Both the position numbers and the translations under genes were made by a program. Shown here in pieces: positions 27,656 through 36,872 of a stretch of DNA of 64,000 bases. Below the pieces are notes generated by a model. It was not told the origin of the DNA, searched no databases, and saw nothing but the letters and a program-made list of their open reading frames with translations. This DNA is from Pseudomonas sp. TNT3 (GTDB taxonomy: Bacteria; Pseudomonadota; Gammaproteobacteria; Pseudomonadales; Pseudomonadaceae). The stretch covers positions 124,001 to 188,000 of the forward strand of contig NZ_WFGV02000004.1 of NCBI RefSeq assembly GCF_010095445.2. The letters run 5' to 3'. Each line of letters begins with the position of its first letter. Within the stretch, counting starts at the first letter, position 1.

Positions 27656-28447
27656 TTATCGACCGACAAACCGGGCCGGGCGTTTTTCCACGGAAGCGCG
27701 CAAGGCCTCGGCGCCGTCCTCGCTGCGACCGCAGAGCAGGCCGGCGGCGAGCTCGGCTTGCAGTTGTTCCGGCAGGCTGCGCTGGGCGCCTTCGCGCATG
27801 AGTTTTTTGGTCTGGACGAAGGCGAAGGTCGGGCCGTTGGCCAGGCGGGTTGCCAGCTCGCCAGCGACGTCGAGCAGTTGCTCATCGGCGCACACTTCAC
27901 CGACCAGTCCGGTCGCCAGGGCACGGTCGGCCCCCCACAACTCATCAAGAAACAGCAGGCGCTTGGCTTGTTCGGTGCCAATCAAGCGAGGCAGGTGCCA
28001 GCTGGCACCGGCGTCCGGGGAATACGCCATGCTGGTGTAGCCGGCCTTGAAGCGTGCCGATTGCGCAGCGATGCGCAGGTCGCAGCACAGCGTCAGGTCC
28101 ATGCCGGCGCCCACAGCAGTGCCATTGATTGCGGCGATGGTGGGTTTTTCCAGGCTGTACAGGCGGCTCATCAGGGCGTGGGCGGTTTCGGTCCAGCCGT
28201 AGCTTTCGAGCGCGCCACGGGCCTCGGCTTCGGCCCATTCAGCGAGGTCGGCACCGGCACAGAAACTGCGGCCACTGCCGGTCAATACGACGACACGCAC
28301 GGCAGGGTCGGTGTTGAATTCGTCGAGCAGGGCGTGGAGGTTCTTCAGGGTCGGGATGTCCAGCGCGTTGCGCTGAGCGGTGCGATTGAGGGTGATCCAG
28401 GCAACGCCTGCTTCGACCTGGCTGAGCAGAGAAGGTTGAGTAGTCAT
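27656..28447 (-). CDS. Enoyl-CoA hydratase/isomerase family protein
   Basis: A 263-residue crotonase. The oxyanion hole and CoA-binding regions appear as S-F-C-A-G-A-D-L-A-E-W and A-A-I-N-G-T-A-V-G-A-G-M-D-L-T-L-C-C-D. It is the first gene of the long operon, with GAGGACTCGCA before the ATG and a regulated promoter 50-80 bases upstream. Together with the acyl-CoA dehydrogenase and CoA synthetase it forms a short beta-oxidation set lacking a 3-hydroxyacyl-CoA dehydrogenase and thiolase in this window. Confidence 0.86.
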   Translation of the reverse strand: MTTQPSLLSQVEAGVAWITLNRTAQRNALDIPTLKNLHALLDEFNTDPAVRVVVLTGSGRSFCAGADLAEWAEAEARGALESYGWTETAHALMSRLYSLEKPTIAAINGTAVGAGMDLTLCCDLRIAAQSARFKAGYTSMAYSPDAGASWHLPRLIGTEQAKRLLFLDELWGADRALATGLVGEVCADEQLLDVAGELATRLANGPTFAFVQTKKLMREGAQRSLPEQLQAELAAGLLCGRSEDGAEALRASVEKRPARFVGR

Positions 28448-28498
28448 TGCGAGTCCTCGAATTATTTTGATTGGAATGAGGTGATGCGACTTGGGGCC

Positions 28499-28528
28499 AT
28501 ACTAAACGAGTGTTCAGTAAGGCGGCAA
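28499..28528 (-). promoter_or_regulatory. Operon promoter with overlapping palindromic operator
   Basis: On the minus strand a -35 TTGCCG (28523-28528) and a -10 TAGTAT (28499-28504) are 18 bases apart, about 52 bases before the enoyl-CoA hydratase start. A 20-base imperfect palindrome at 28500-28519 (TACT.AAC....GTT.AGTA, 14 of 20 positions symmetric) fills the spacer and -10. This layout fits repression by a TetR-type dimer. Confidence 0.65.
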
Positions 28529-28730
28529 TTGGGGGGATGAATGGCTGTAACAGACGCGAAAACCACTTATCTTTCTGTTTTTTAAGGCTTTTTTGTTTCT
28601 TAACGCGAAGACAGGGATGGGTTTGTTACAACTTTGAACAACTGGGTACACCGAGGGCTTTTCCGAACTCCACAATTCATCCCGATACCCCAATACCCCC
28701 TGGAGCGCCGGGGGCGATTGGCGGGCATAA

Positions 28731-28760
28731 AAAAACGCGACGGTCACCCGTCGCGTTTTT
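28731..28760. terminator. Bidirectional rho-independent terminator
   Basis: A 13-bp arm (28731-28743) with a 4-base loop and its complement (28748-28760), A-run on one side and T-run on the other, so it works on either strand. It lies 19 bases past the permease stop and separates the permease transcript from the catabolic operon promoter. Confidence 0.9.
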
Positions 28761-28778
28761 CAGTTTGCCCTTGCGCAA

Positions 28779-30191
28779 TTACACGGACGGCAAGCTCGGC
28801 GCTAGCACGCCCTGGCGTTTACGGTAGATCAGGAAGTAAGCGCTGTAGCAGACCATGATGAAACCAAAGCCCCAATACAGCGAAGGACGTTGCGTCTCAT
28901 CCAGTGCCAGGAACACAAACAGCGAGCAGCACAGTGCAATGCACGTCAGCGGAATCAGCGGGAACAACGGCGCACGGTATTTCAGGTCGCTGAGTTTGCC
29001 GCCATCACGCAGGAAGGCTTTGCGGAACTTGTACTGCGCCAGCGCGATAACGATCCAGGTCACGGTGCCCGACATGCCACTGACCGCCATCAACACCATG
29101 AACAACGTGTCCGCCGCGATGAAGCTGGTCATCAGTGACACGAGCGCGAAGCACAGGGTGATGCTCAGCGCCCGCAATGGCACGCCACGTTTGCTCAACG
29201 TCGACAGGCCTCTTGGCGCCATGCCGGTTTTCGACATGGCCCACAAAATGCGCGTCGAGGCATACAGACCCGAGTTACCGACCGACAGAATCGCGGTAAG
29301 GATCACGAAGTTCATCAAGTCAGCGGCGTACGGAATGCCGACCATGTCGAACACCTGAACGAACGGGCTTTCCATCAGCCCCGCCTGCTCCCACGGCACA
29401 ATGGCCGAGAGCACCACGATGGCCAGCACATAGAAAATCAACACACGAAACACGACATTGCGGACCGCGCGGGGAATGCTTTTTTCCGGCTGATCGGTTT
29501 CGCCAGCCGCCACGCCCATGATTTCGCAGCCCTGGAACGCGTAGACCACGGTCATCATCACCGCGAACACCGCTGAAAGGCCGTGGGGGAACAGCGAGTC
29601 ACCCACCAGGTTCGTCAACAGAGGCGCCGGTGCGCCGCTGGTCAACGGAATAGCGCCGAAGATCACCAGGATACCGACCACGATGAACCCGAGAATCGCC
29701 GCAACCTTGATGCCAGAGAACCAGTACTCCGCCTCACCGAAGGCACGGGTCGCCAGCGCGTTCAGGCCGAACAACACTGCCACGAACAATGCTGACCAGT
29801 ACCAGATCGGGATGTCCGGAAACCAGCGCTGCATCAACATGCCAGCGGCGGTGAATTCCAGGCCCACGGTGGTGGCCCAGCTCATCCAGTACACCCAGCC
29901 GATCATGAAGCCTGTGGCCGGTCCGATGAATTTGGTGGCGTGGGTCTGGAAGGAGCCCGACACCGGCATTTGCACGGACAGCTCGCCCAGGCAAACCATC
30001 ACCAGGTACATCAGGAAACCGGCGACCAGGTAAGCCAGAATCGCGCCCACCGGACCGCTTTGATTGATGATGACGCCAGACCCCATGAACAATCCGGTGC
30101 CGATCACGCCGCCCAGCGACAACATGAAAATATGCCGGCTTTTCAGGGCTCGGGTGAGATGAATGCCTTCGCGTTCGATAGGTTTGCTCAT
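28779..30191 (-). CDS. Amino acid permease (APC superfamily)
   Basis: A 470-residue, 12-TM amino acid transporter of the AnsP/LysP/RocE group; the first helix carries L-G-G-V-I-G-T-G-L-F-M-G-S-G, the unwound substrate-binding segment of APC transporters, and G-E-L-S-V-Q-M-P-V-S-G-S-F-Q follows in the usual place. It starts 11 bases from GAGG. It is a separate transcript between the catabolic operon and aruS. Position, and the similar PA4981 in the P. aeruginosa aru locus as I recall it, suggest uptake of arginine or another basic amino acid. Confidence 0.85.
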   Translation of the reverse strand: MSKPIEREGIHLTRALKSRHIFMLSLGGVIGTGLFMGSGVIINQSGPVGAILAYLVAGFLMYLVMVCLGELSVQMPVSGSFQTHATKFIGPATGFMIGWVYWMSWATTVGLEFTAAGMLMQRWFPDIPIWYWSALFVAVLFGLNALATRAFGEAEYWFSGIKVAAILGFIVVGILVIFGAIPLTSGAPAPLLTNLVGDSLFPHGLSAVFAVMMTVVYAFQGCEIMGVAAGETDQPEKSIPRAVRNVVFRVLIFYVLAIVVLSAIVPWEQAGLMESPFVQVFDMVGIPYAADLMNFVILTAILSVGNSGLYASTRILWAMSKTGMAPRGLSTLSKRGVPLRALSITLCFALVSLMTSFIAADTLFMVLMAVSGMSGTVTWIVIALAQYKFRKAFLRDGGKLSDLKYRAPLFPLIPLTCIALCCSLFVFLALDETQRPSLYWGFGFIMVCYSAYFLIYRKRQGVLAPSLPSV

Positions 30192-30399
30192 ATCGGCACC
30201 TCAGTATTTGACGAGGTGCATGGCGAATGACAGGACGTCACGGCGCGGGGAAGAGTCAGCATTACGGCGTTTCATTATTATTATCTCCAATAAGCTTCGA
30301 AGACCGCTTGCGGCGGTTGCCATCGATTATTGGAAGACCATGTAAGCTGGAGTTGTACGCAAGGATCAAAGATGTAAAAAGTCGTAACAAACTTGTACG

Positions 30400-32667
30400 T
30401 CAGGCGTGTAACAGATCGCCCAAGGTCTGGCGGGAGTGCCGCAGTTGCTCATGAACCTGCGGTGCCAGCACTCGCAACGCCCCTTCGTCATTGATTATCG
30501 CGGCCTCCTCCAGCGCTCGCAGTACGTTGGCCAATGCGCGGAATCCAAGCGAATCGCTGCTGCCGGCTAACCGGTGCGCCAGATGCGCGACTTCGGTGCA
30601 ATCGCCGGCATCAATGGCTTCCGTCAGTGCTTCGCTGTGCTGCTTGATCGAGTCGCGCAACACCTCCAGCAAGCCCAGGAGTTTCTGTTCCCCGAGCAAG
30701 GTGCGATGCGTGTCCAGCAGCGGCCAATCCATCGCGTCGTCATCACGTTGCGGCACCGGCAACGGCAACGGCAATTGACCGGACAATGCCTGACGCAGAT
30801 TGTCGAGCTTCAGCGGTTTGGCGAGGATGGCGTCCATGCCGGCATCCAGGTAGCCGCGCACCAGGGCCGGCTGCACGCTGGCGGTCAGGGCGAAGATTCG
30901 GCTGTGACGATTGGGCCCGTCTTCACTGCGCAGCTGTTTGCACAACTCGACGCCACTGATGCCAGGCAAATGCACGTCGAGCAGGATCAAATCGAACCTC
31001 TGCGCGGTGCATAGCGTCAGTGCCTGCCGGGCTTCTTCGGCGAACCAGACCTGATGCCCGTCTCGCTGCAACAATCCGTTGACCACTTCGCGGTTCAGCG
31101 CCACGTCCTCGACCACCAGAATGTTCAGCGCGCGGCCCGGGACGCTGCTCAACTTCACACTGGCCATCGCAGCGGTCGGTTGCAACGCCAGTTCAAACCA
31201 GAAACAGCTGCCCCGCCCGACTTCGCTGTCAACGCCGATCCGCCCGCCCAACTGCTCCACCAGGTGCTTGCTGATCGCCAACCCGAGCCCGGTGCCGCCG
31301 AAGCGTTGCGCGACTTCTTCACTGGCCTGGGTGAAGCGTTCGAAGATCTTTTCCTGCATCGCCGGCGCGATGCCAATGCCGTTGTCGGTCACGCTCACGC
31401 GTAGCCACTGAGCAGCGTGATCAGAAACGGCAGGCAGCAGGATGACCTCCACCGTGACCTCGCCGCCTTCGGTGAACTTGATCGCATTCGCCAGCAAGTT
31501 ACTGAGCACCTGACGCAAGAATTGCTCGGCCCCAAGATGTCGGTCCGCCACCTGTGGATCGACCCGGCATTGCAGCATCGTGTCGTTGCTCGATGCCCGT
31601 GGCTCAAGCAGCGTCAACACTTCATCGAGCAATTGTCGCAGGGAAAAATTGACCGGCTCGGGATGGCTTTCACCCTCTTCCAGCCGGGCGAAATACAGCA
31701 CCTCGTTGAGGATCGACAGCAACCCTTCGCCAGCCTTGTACAACGCATCCAGACGTTTGCCGTCGCGCTCATCCAGACGGGCGTCGCGCAGCAATTCGGC
31801 CATGCCAAGAATGCCGTTGAGCGGTGTGCGCAGTTCGTGGCTCATGGTCGCGAGGAAACGCGACTTGGCGAGGTTGGCCGCTTCCGCTTCGTCCTTGGCG
31901 CGCATCAGGCTGGCGGTGCGGCGCTCGACCCTGCGCTGCAGTTCATCGCGGTTGGTCTGCAGGGCCAATCGATCGGTTTCGCGCCGGGCAATGTCGCTGA
32001 GTATCGCTCGACGCATGTCGTCCAGCGCGTAGGCCACGGTGTCGATTTCGTCTTCGTCAGGGTGCGATTTTTTGTCCAGGTGCAGCGGCTCGTGCCAGTC
32101 GCCCGCAGCGATGCGTCGGGCAAAGTCGGCCATCACTTGCAGATGACGCGTGACCAAACGGTAAAACAACGCCGAGAGCACGACCGCCAACCCGCACAGG
32201 AACACACTCATCCACAACAGGCTGGTCAATCCCGTGGTGTATAGACGTTCATGCACCGCGCCGAGATCGGTGCTGACTTCCAATTGACCCAGATGCCGCA
32301 ACGGTCCTGACGGCGGTTGATAGTCCAGTTCAAAACGCTCGATGCGCAATGCCCCTGCCGGGTCGGGATTACCTTGCAGCAGATTGAAATCGGGGCTGAT
32401 CAAACGAACACGCGCCACGTCTGAGAAGTCCACCAGGCCGCGGAGTTGCACATTGAGCTGGTCCTGGTTCAAGTCCCAGAGACTGCGTTCCAGACTCGCG
32501 AGATAGCCGGCGCGAATCAGCTCCATGCGCGAGTCGATGTCGCGCATTTCGCGTTGGTATTCGAAGTACAACTGCACGCTGCTCGCCAGCACCGTGAAGC
32601 ACAGACTGAAGAACAGAATGAACAACAGGAGCCGACGCAGCAGCCCGACCGGGCGCGCATGAATCAT
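30400..32667 (-). CDS. aruS: Hybrid sensor histidine kinase AruS-like
   Basis: A 755-residue membrane kinase. In order: TM1 (about 9-33), periplasmic sensor region (34-145), TM2 (147-170), HAMP, HisKA with H277 ([12 protein letters not shown]), HATPase ([21 protein letters not shown]), receiver with D564 ([10 protein letters not shown]) and a C-terminal HPt with H698 (A-H-R-L-A-G-S-S). This permits a His-Asp-His relay to the AruR-like regulator two genes upstream. The start overlaps the binding-protein stop by four bases. The symbol rests on the locus and its match in layout to P. aeruginosa aruRS. Confidence 0.82.
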   Translation of the reverse strand: MIHARPVGLLRRLLLFILFFSLCFTVLASSVQLYFEYQREMRDIDSRMELIRAGYLASLERSLWDLNQDQLNVQLRGLVDFSDVARVRLISPDFNLLQGNPDPAGALRIERFELDYQPPSGPLRHLGQLEVSTDLGAVHERLYTTGLTSLLWMSVFLCGLAVVLSALFYRLVTRHLQVMADFARRIAAGDWHEPLHLDKKSHPDEDEIDTVAYALDDMRRAILSDIARRETDRLALQTNRDELQRRVERRTASLMRAKDEAEAANLAKSRFLATMSHELRTPLNGILGMAELLRDARLDERDGKRLDALYKAGEGLLSILNEVLYFARLEEGESHPEPVNFSLRQLLDEVLTLLEPRASSNDTMLQCRVDPQVADRHLGAEQFLRQVLSNLLANAIKFTEGGEVTVEVILLPAVSDHAAQWLRVSVTDNGIGIAPAMQEKIFERFTQASEEVAQRFGGTGLGLAISKHLVEQLGGRIGVDSEVGRGSCFWFELALQPTAAMASVKLSSVPGRALNILVVEDVALNREVVNGLLQRDGHQVWFAEEARQALTLCTAQRFDLILLDVHLPGISGVELCKQLRSEDGPNRHSRIFALTASVQPALVRGYLDAGMDAILAKPLKLDNLRQALSGQLPLPLPVPQRDDDAMDWPLLDTHRTLLGEQKLLGLLEVLRDSIKQHSEALTEAIDAGDCTEVAHLAHRLAGSSDSLGFRALANVLRALEEAAIINDEGALRVLAPQVHEQLRHSRQTLGDLLHA

Positions 32668-33437
32668 GGTGAACTCGTGGGCGGTTTCAGGAGGTCGCGG
32701 TAAATGGCTTCACTTTCAGCCAGCAGGCGGTCGACCTGTCCCGAGTCAATCATGTGCTGCAACTGTTCATTGATCTCCGGCATCCGCCTGGCCAGGGACG
32801 AACGCCGAGAGACGGCCACGCGCAGAGAGTCCACGCCAAAAGAATTGCGCAAGGCGACGATGTCCTGTGCACCCGCCAGCGTATCGACTTGCATTTGTCC
32901 TGTGCGCCGTTCCGAGACGATGAAATCGATGCGTCCACGCATCAGTTTTCCGAAGTTCTGACGGCTGTCCGATACCCTTTCAAAGTTCTGATGTTCGGCG
33001 ACGAAGCGGTCGAACACTTCGCCGTAACTTTCGCCGAACAAAAAGCCGCCCCGGTAATTGGCCAGGTCTTCGAGACGATCGATTTTTACCGGGTGCTGAC
33101 GGTTGATGAACACGGCCACCTCTTCGCGCAACACCGGCACCGTCGAGAACACCAGACCGTGTTCACGCTCCGCGGTCCGGTAAGCCAGTACCACATCTAC
33201 CCGACCCTCGGCGGCGTCCAGAACGCAGCGATTCCAGTTGTCCAACTCGACCATTTCGACTTCATAGCCCAATCGCGCAAACAGTTCATTCACCACACTG
33301 GGGGCCAGGCCACGCATGTGTTTGCCGTCGCTCCAGGAGATGGGTGGGTAGACCGGATAGTCGCAGTAGCGGACCTTTTCCGCAGCCATCACACCCGTGG
33401 CCAACAGCATCAAAATACAAACGAGCCACTGCCGCAT
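32664..33437 (-). CDS. Periplasmic substrate-binding protein (SBP_bac_3) in a two-component operon
   Basis: A 257-residue protein with a clear Sec signal peptide ([19 protein letters not shown]) and the amino-acid-binding fold ([13 protein letters not shown] near residue 24). It lies between aruR (five-base gap) and aruS (four-base overlap), with no transporter genes of its own class beside it, so it probably presents a ligand to the sensor rather than to a permease. Ligand identity, perhaps arginine, is inference. Confidence 0.83.
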   Translation of the reverse strand: MRQWLVCILMLLATGVMAAEKVRYCDYPVYPPISWSDGKHMRGLAPSVVNELFARLGYEVEMVELDNWNRCVLDAAEGRVDVVLAYRTAEREHGLVFSTVPVLREEVAVFINRQHPVKIDRLEDLANYRGGFLFGESYGEVFDRFVAEHQNFERVSDSRQNFGKLMRGRIDFIVSERRTGQMQVDTLAGAQDIVALRNSFGVDSLRVAVSRRSSLARRMPEINEQLQHMIDSGQVDRLLAESEAIYRDLLKPPTSSP

Positions 33438-33442
33438 CGTGC

Positions 33443-34159
33443 TCAGGCCGCCGCGCTGGCGGTGAACAGATAGCCGGCACCATGGATGGTAATGATCAAT
33501 TGCGGCTCGGCCGGATCGTCGTGCAACTTGCGACGCAAGCGCCCGACCAGCACGTCGATGGAACGGTCGTTAGGCACCCATTCACGGTTGCGGATCTGGT
33601 CCATCAACTGATCGCGACTCAGGGTATGGCCGCTGTTGCGCAGGAATACGCTGAGCAGCTGGTACTCGCCGTGGGTCAGCAGGGTTTCGCAGCCACTCTG
33701 GTCGATCAACCGCCGACGATCGGTGTCCAGCGCCCAGGCCGCGAACTGTTTGACGGGCCGGGAAATACTCGCAACCGGTTGCGGTGTATGGGCATGGCGA
33801 ACCCGGCGGATGAGGTTCTTCGCCCGGGAGACCAGTTCGCGTGGATTGAGGGGTTTGATCACGTAATCATCGGCGCCGCACTCGAGGCCGACGATACGAT
33901 CGATTTCATCGTTGCGGCCGGTGATCAGAATGATCCCGACCTCCGAGCGGACCCGCAGTTCTCGGGTCAAGGTCAGGCCGTCCTTGCCCGGCAAGCGGAT
34001 ATCGAGCATCACCAGATCGACGGAATGGCTCGCCAGAAAGGTTTCGGCCAGTTCCGCGGTGGCGGCGCAATGCACTTCATAACCTTCCTGGGACAGGTAG
34101 GCCTGCAGCAGTTCGCGAATCAGCGGATCGTCATCGACGATCAATACCCGAGGAGTCAT
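33443..34159 (-). CDS. aruR: OmpR-family response regulator AruR-like
   Basis: A 238-residue regulator: receiver domain with phosphoacceptor D53 (V-M-L-D-I-R-L-P-G-K-D-G) and conserved K (V-I-K-P-L-N-P-R-E-L), then an OmpR/PhoB winged helix with D-Q-I-R-N-R-E-W-V-P-N-D-R-S-I-D-V-L and R-R-K-L. With AruS it is expected to control the arginine transaminase genes. It is the first gene of the aruR-SBP-aruS operon. Confidence 0.85.
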   Translation of the reverse strand: MTPRVLIVDDDPLIRELLQAYLSQEGYEVHCAATAELAETFLASHSVDLVMLDIRLPGKDGLTLTRELRVRSEVGIILITGRNDEIDRIVGLECGADDYVIKPLNPRELVSRAKNLIRRVRHAHTPQPVASISRPVKQFAAWALDTDRRRLIDQSGCETLLTHGEYQLLSVFLRNSGHTLSRDQLMDQIRNREWVPNDRSIDVLVGRLRRKLHDDPAEPQLIITIHGAGYLFTASAAA

Positions 34160-34251
34160 CGCTAGGTGTCCTGCTTATGCCCGAAGGCGTGTTTCTTATT
34201 AGAGTTTTTTCCTGCACTGGCGCCAGAGAGTATCCACTGCTGAACGATCGA

Positions 34252-34899
34252 TCAACAGCCCGTCGTCTGGACGCAAAATCTCTGTCGACCGCCGGCTTGC
34301 AATCCATCGACCCAGGCTTCACAAATCTGGATGCCCTGTTCCGGGGTGAAGGTGCCGGGGTTCAATCCGGATTCCAGCCACAAGCCGTCGAGCAATGCAC
34401 TGAGGCTGATGGCCGCCAGGTCGGAATCAAAGTTTTCCCAGCCCTCCTCCTGTGCCAGCTCATTCAGCACCTTGCGCAGGATGCCGCGGTACTCACCGTA
34501 GGAATGTTCGTGCGCAAGGTTGATCGCTTCCGCCGTTTTCACCGCGCCCCAGAACGCCAGCCAGGCGTCTAGCAGTTGCGGGTCCAGCAGCTCAGCGGAA
34601 AACGAGCCCCGGAAGAAGGCCGAAAAACGCTCGCGGGCATTGGGTGCTGCCTGCTCCATCGCGGCGCGTAACAAGCCCATCACACGGCCGGTCACCGCCA
34701 GATAGGCTTCTGCGACCAGTTCGTCTTTGCCGGAATAGTGATGACTGATGAGGCCGACGGAGACACCGGCCTCGGCGGAAATCTTGCGGATGGAGGCGCC
34801 CTGAAAGCCATGGCGCTTGAGGCAAACGAGCGTTGCCTCGATGAGATTGGTTTTGCGCAGTTCTGGCGCCATTCTGGAGAATCGGACTTCCTGTGTCAT
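34252..34899 (-). CDS. TetR-family regulator with BetI-like C-terminus
   Basis: A 215-residue regulator with an N-terminal HTH (about 13-58; I-R-K-I-S-A-E-A-G-V-S-V-G-L-I-S-H-H-Y) and a BetI-type ligand domain ending A-L-L-D-G-L-W-L-E-S. It lies 92 bases upstream of aruR in the same direction. It is a candidate for binding the palindrome in the 28.5 kb promoter, and a separate GTTCA-N5-TGAAC palindrome lies before its own start. Neither link is proven. Confidence 0.83.
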   Translation of the reverse strand: MTQEVRFSRMAPELRKTNLIEATLVCLKRHGFQGASIRKISAEAGVSVGLISHHYSGKDELVAEAYLAVTGRVMGLLRAAMEQAAPNARERFSAFFRGSFSAELLDPQLLDAWLAFWGAVKTAEAINLAHEHSYGEYRGILRKVLNELAQEEGWENFDSDLAAISLSALLDGLWLESGLNPGTFTPEQGIQICEAWVDGLQAGGRQRFCVQTTGC

Positions 34900-34942
34900 T
34901 GGAGGACGTTCCTGGAGGCGAGAGTTGAGCCCTGAGCGAGCC

Positions 34943-34957
34943 GTTCACGAACTGAAC
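34943..34957. promoter_or_regulatory. Small palindrome upstream of the TetR gene (possible autoregulatory site)
   Basis: GTTCA (34943-34947), five bases, TGAAC (34953-34957), located 44 bases upstream of the TetR start. Position and symmetry suit an autorepressor site; the sequence differs from the 28.5 kb operator, though both contain AAC/GTT half-sites. Confidence 0.4.
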
Positions 34958-35002
34958 GACTGTACAGCAACTACCCTCGCCGACTCCAGATGTAGATCCC
35001 GT

Positions 35003-35725
35003 TTACATCTCGGGGAATATATCGGAAGGAACAATGGCGCCGCCCTTCATGACCACCGGTGTTTTCTCGAGGATTGAGATGTCGGCGATCGGATCGCCAT
35101 CGACGGCGATCATGTCGGCAAATCGACCGGCACTCACGGCGCCTACGTCCTGCTGCCAATTCAGCAAGTCGGCGGCAACCAAGGTAGCGGATTGGATCGC
35201 CTGCATGGGGGTCATGCCGTACTTCACCATGTAGGCAAACTGTCGGGCATTTTTGCCATGCGGGTAAATGCCCGCATCCGTGCCGTAGGCGATTTTAACC
35301 CCGGCCTTCACCGCTTTGCGGAAACCTTCGCGCTGGACTTCAGTGGTTTCAGTGTTTTTGCGCAGGTAATCTTCCGGCCACTCTTCCTCGCGCCCCACTT
35401 TATCGATGTAGTCACCGTTGTAGATGTCCATGACCAGATAGGTCCCGTTGTCCTTGGCCAACTTGACGCCTTCGTCGTCGAGTAACGAAGCATGCTCCAC
35501 GGACTTCACCCCTGCACGAATGGCAGCTTTGATGCCGTCGGCGCCATGGGCGTGAACAGTGGCATAGCTTTTATGAACCTTGGCTTCCTGCACCACCGCA
35601 CGCATCTCGTCTTCGGTCATTTCCATCTGACCGGGTTCGGTTCCTTCGGCCAGTACTGCGCCCGTCCCGACCATCTTGATGGTGTCGACACCATGCTGGA
35701 ACAGGTAGCGGGTCTTGAGTTTTGC
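35003..35725 (-). pseudogene. Amidohydrolase (prolidase-like), N-terminally truncated remnant
   Basis: About 240 residues match the C-terminal half of the imidazolonepropionase/prolidase-type amidohydrolases: V-D-T-I-K-M-V-G-T-G, H-A-H-G-A-D-G-I, V-E-H-A-S-L-L-D-D-E, Y-G-T-D-A-G-I and the closing G-R-F-A-D-M-I-A-V-D-G-D-P. The N-terminal third with the HxH metal site is missing, so it should be inactive. Upstream, the same frame runs into porin sequence with no intervening start, the product of a deletion fusing two genes. A TTG at 35809 could in theory start a chimeric 268-residue product. Confidence 0.8.
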
Positions 35726-36690
35726 GTCATTGGTGATTCTTAGTTGTCTGACGCTATCTCCGGTAAAAGCGTGTTCGGCATACCGCACTCGAACCGACAG
35801 ATCCTTCAACGGACCGCTTTCAACAACTGTTTTAAGGTCAACATCTCGCTCTATTTGCTTATCCGAATGAGCGAAGTAGGCATATAAACCATCAGGATCA
35901 ACTTTTTAATTATCGACATCGAACCCGTAGATGTATTTGAAAGACAACGTCGTATGCAAGACGCCCGTTGAGCCAAAATCATATTCATACGCCAATCCGA
36001 CTGATTGTTCTCCGGGGCCGTTGAAGTCCCCGTACTGCGAAGAGTTAGCCAAATAAATAGAGTCCATGCAGGTGCCGTCCGAAGCCATCAAATGATCAAA
36101 CGGCTGACTCCCGTGTATTTTTTGATAGGACAGCGTGAAGGTGTGTGGACCGTTGGCATAGGCATTGGCTAACGACCAGGCAGTGACGTTGATATCCCCG
36201 GCACGGGCCTGGCCCTCGTCCAGAGAGCGATACAGGTTGAAGTCGAAGCTCAGGGATTGTTCGGCATCCAACGCCAGGCTGTAGTTGCCGTTGACGTAGT
36301 ACTGACGCCACAGGTCTTGCGCGCGGGAGGCGTAGAAGCCGACGCTGCCTTCCTCCACTGGCGTGTAAGTCAAGCCGGCGTAGTCCACATCGCCAGCTTC
36401 CACTGCGGCGTAACCGGCCATGAAACCACCGTCGTGGTTAGTGCTGGTGTAGCCTCGCGTAGAGTAAAAATGCCCAATATCGATGTTGACCTTGTCGATA
36501 TCATCACTTAACAACTGTATGCCCCGGGTGGTCATGGGCATCAGTCGCAGGTCGGGCGTTGCGAACACCGGGTTATGGGGCGCAGGTCGCCATACTTCAA
36601 AACCGTGTTCGACACTTTCATTTTTACCGACGAATTGAGTGTCGATGACTCGGTTTTTTCATCGTCACCGTCAGCTTGATCGTCCTGTGT
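35726..36690 (-). pseudogene. OprD-family porin remnant with frameshift, nonsense codon and fusion
   Basis: Translation shows OprD-family sequence in two frames. V-K-M-K-V-S-N-T-V-L-K-Y-G-D-L-R-P is followed, after an apparent one-base loss near 36572-36576, by N-P-V-F-A-T-P-D-L-R-L-M-P-M-T-T-R-G in the next frame. That frame reaches a TAA at 35906-35908 after Y-G-F-D-V-D-N, and porin sequence then continues (V-D-P-D-G-L-Y-A-Y-F; E-S-G-P-L-K-D-L-S-V-R-V-R-Y-A-E-H) to about 35726, where amidohydrolase sequence begins. The first ~100 residues including the signal peptide are absent. Three independent lesions make this clearly non-functional. Confidence 0.82.
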
Positions 36691-36872
36691 AAGTCAAGTA
36701 ACGCCATGTAACAGCGTTATTACATCACTCTCAGACATTTCTGTTCGTTGATCTGCCAGAAGACCATCAGTAAAGAAATCTGTTGATTTTTTACTTACGG
36801 TAAATTCTTATAGAAAAATAATAATCGCCGAAAACGGCCTTTCGGCTTCAGCCTGCCTGGAGTACCTGCACC

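Noticed and set aside
35003..35809. Intact 268-residue amidohydrolase starting at TTG 35809
   Set aside because: Its first 28 residues are porin sequence continuous with the upstream remnant, and the metal-binding N-terminal third is missing.
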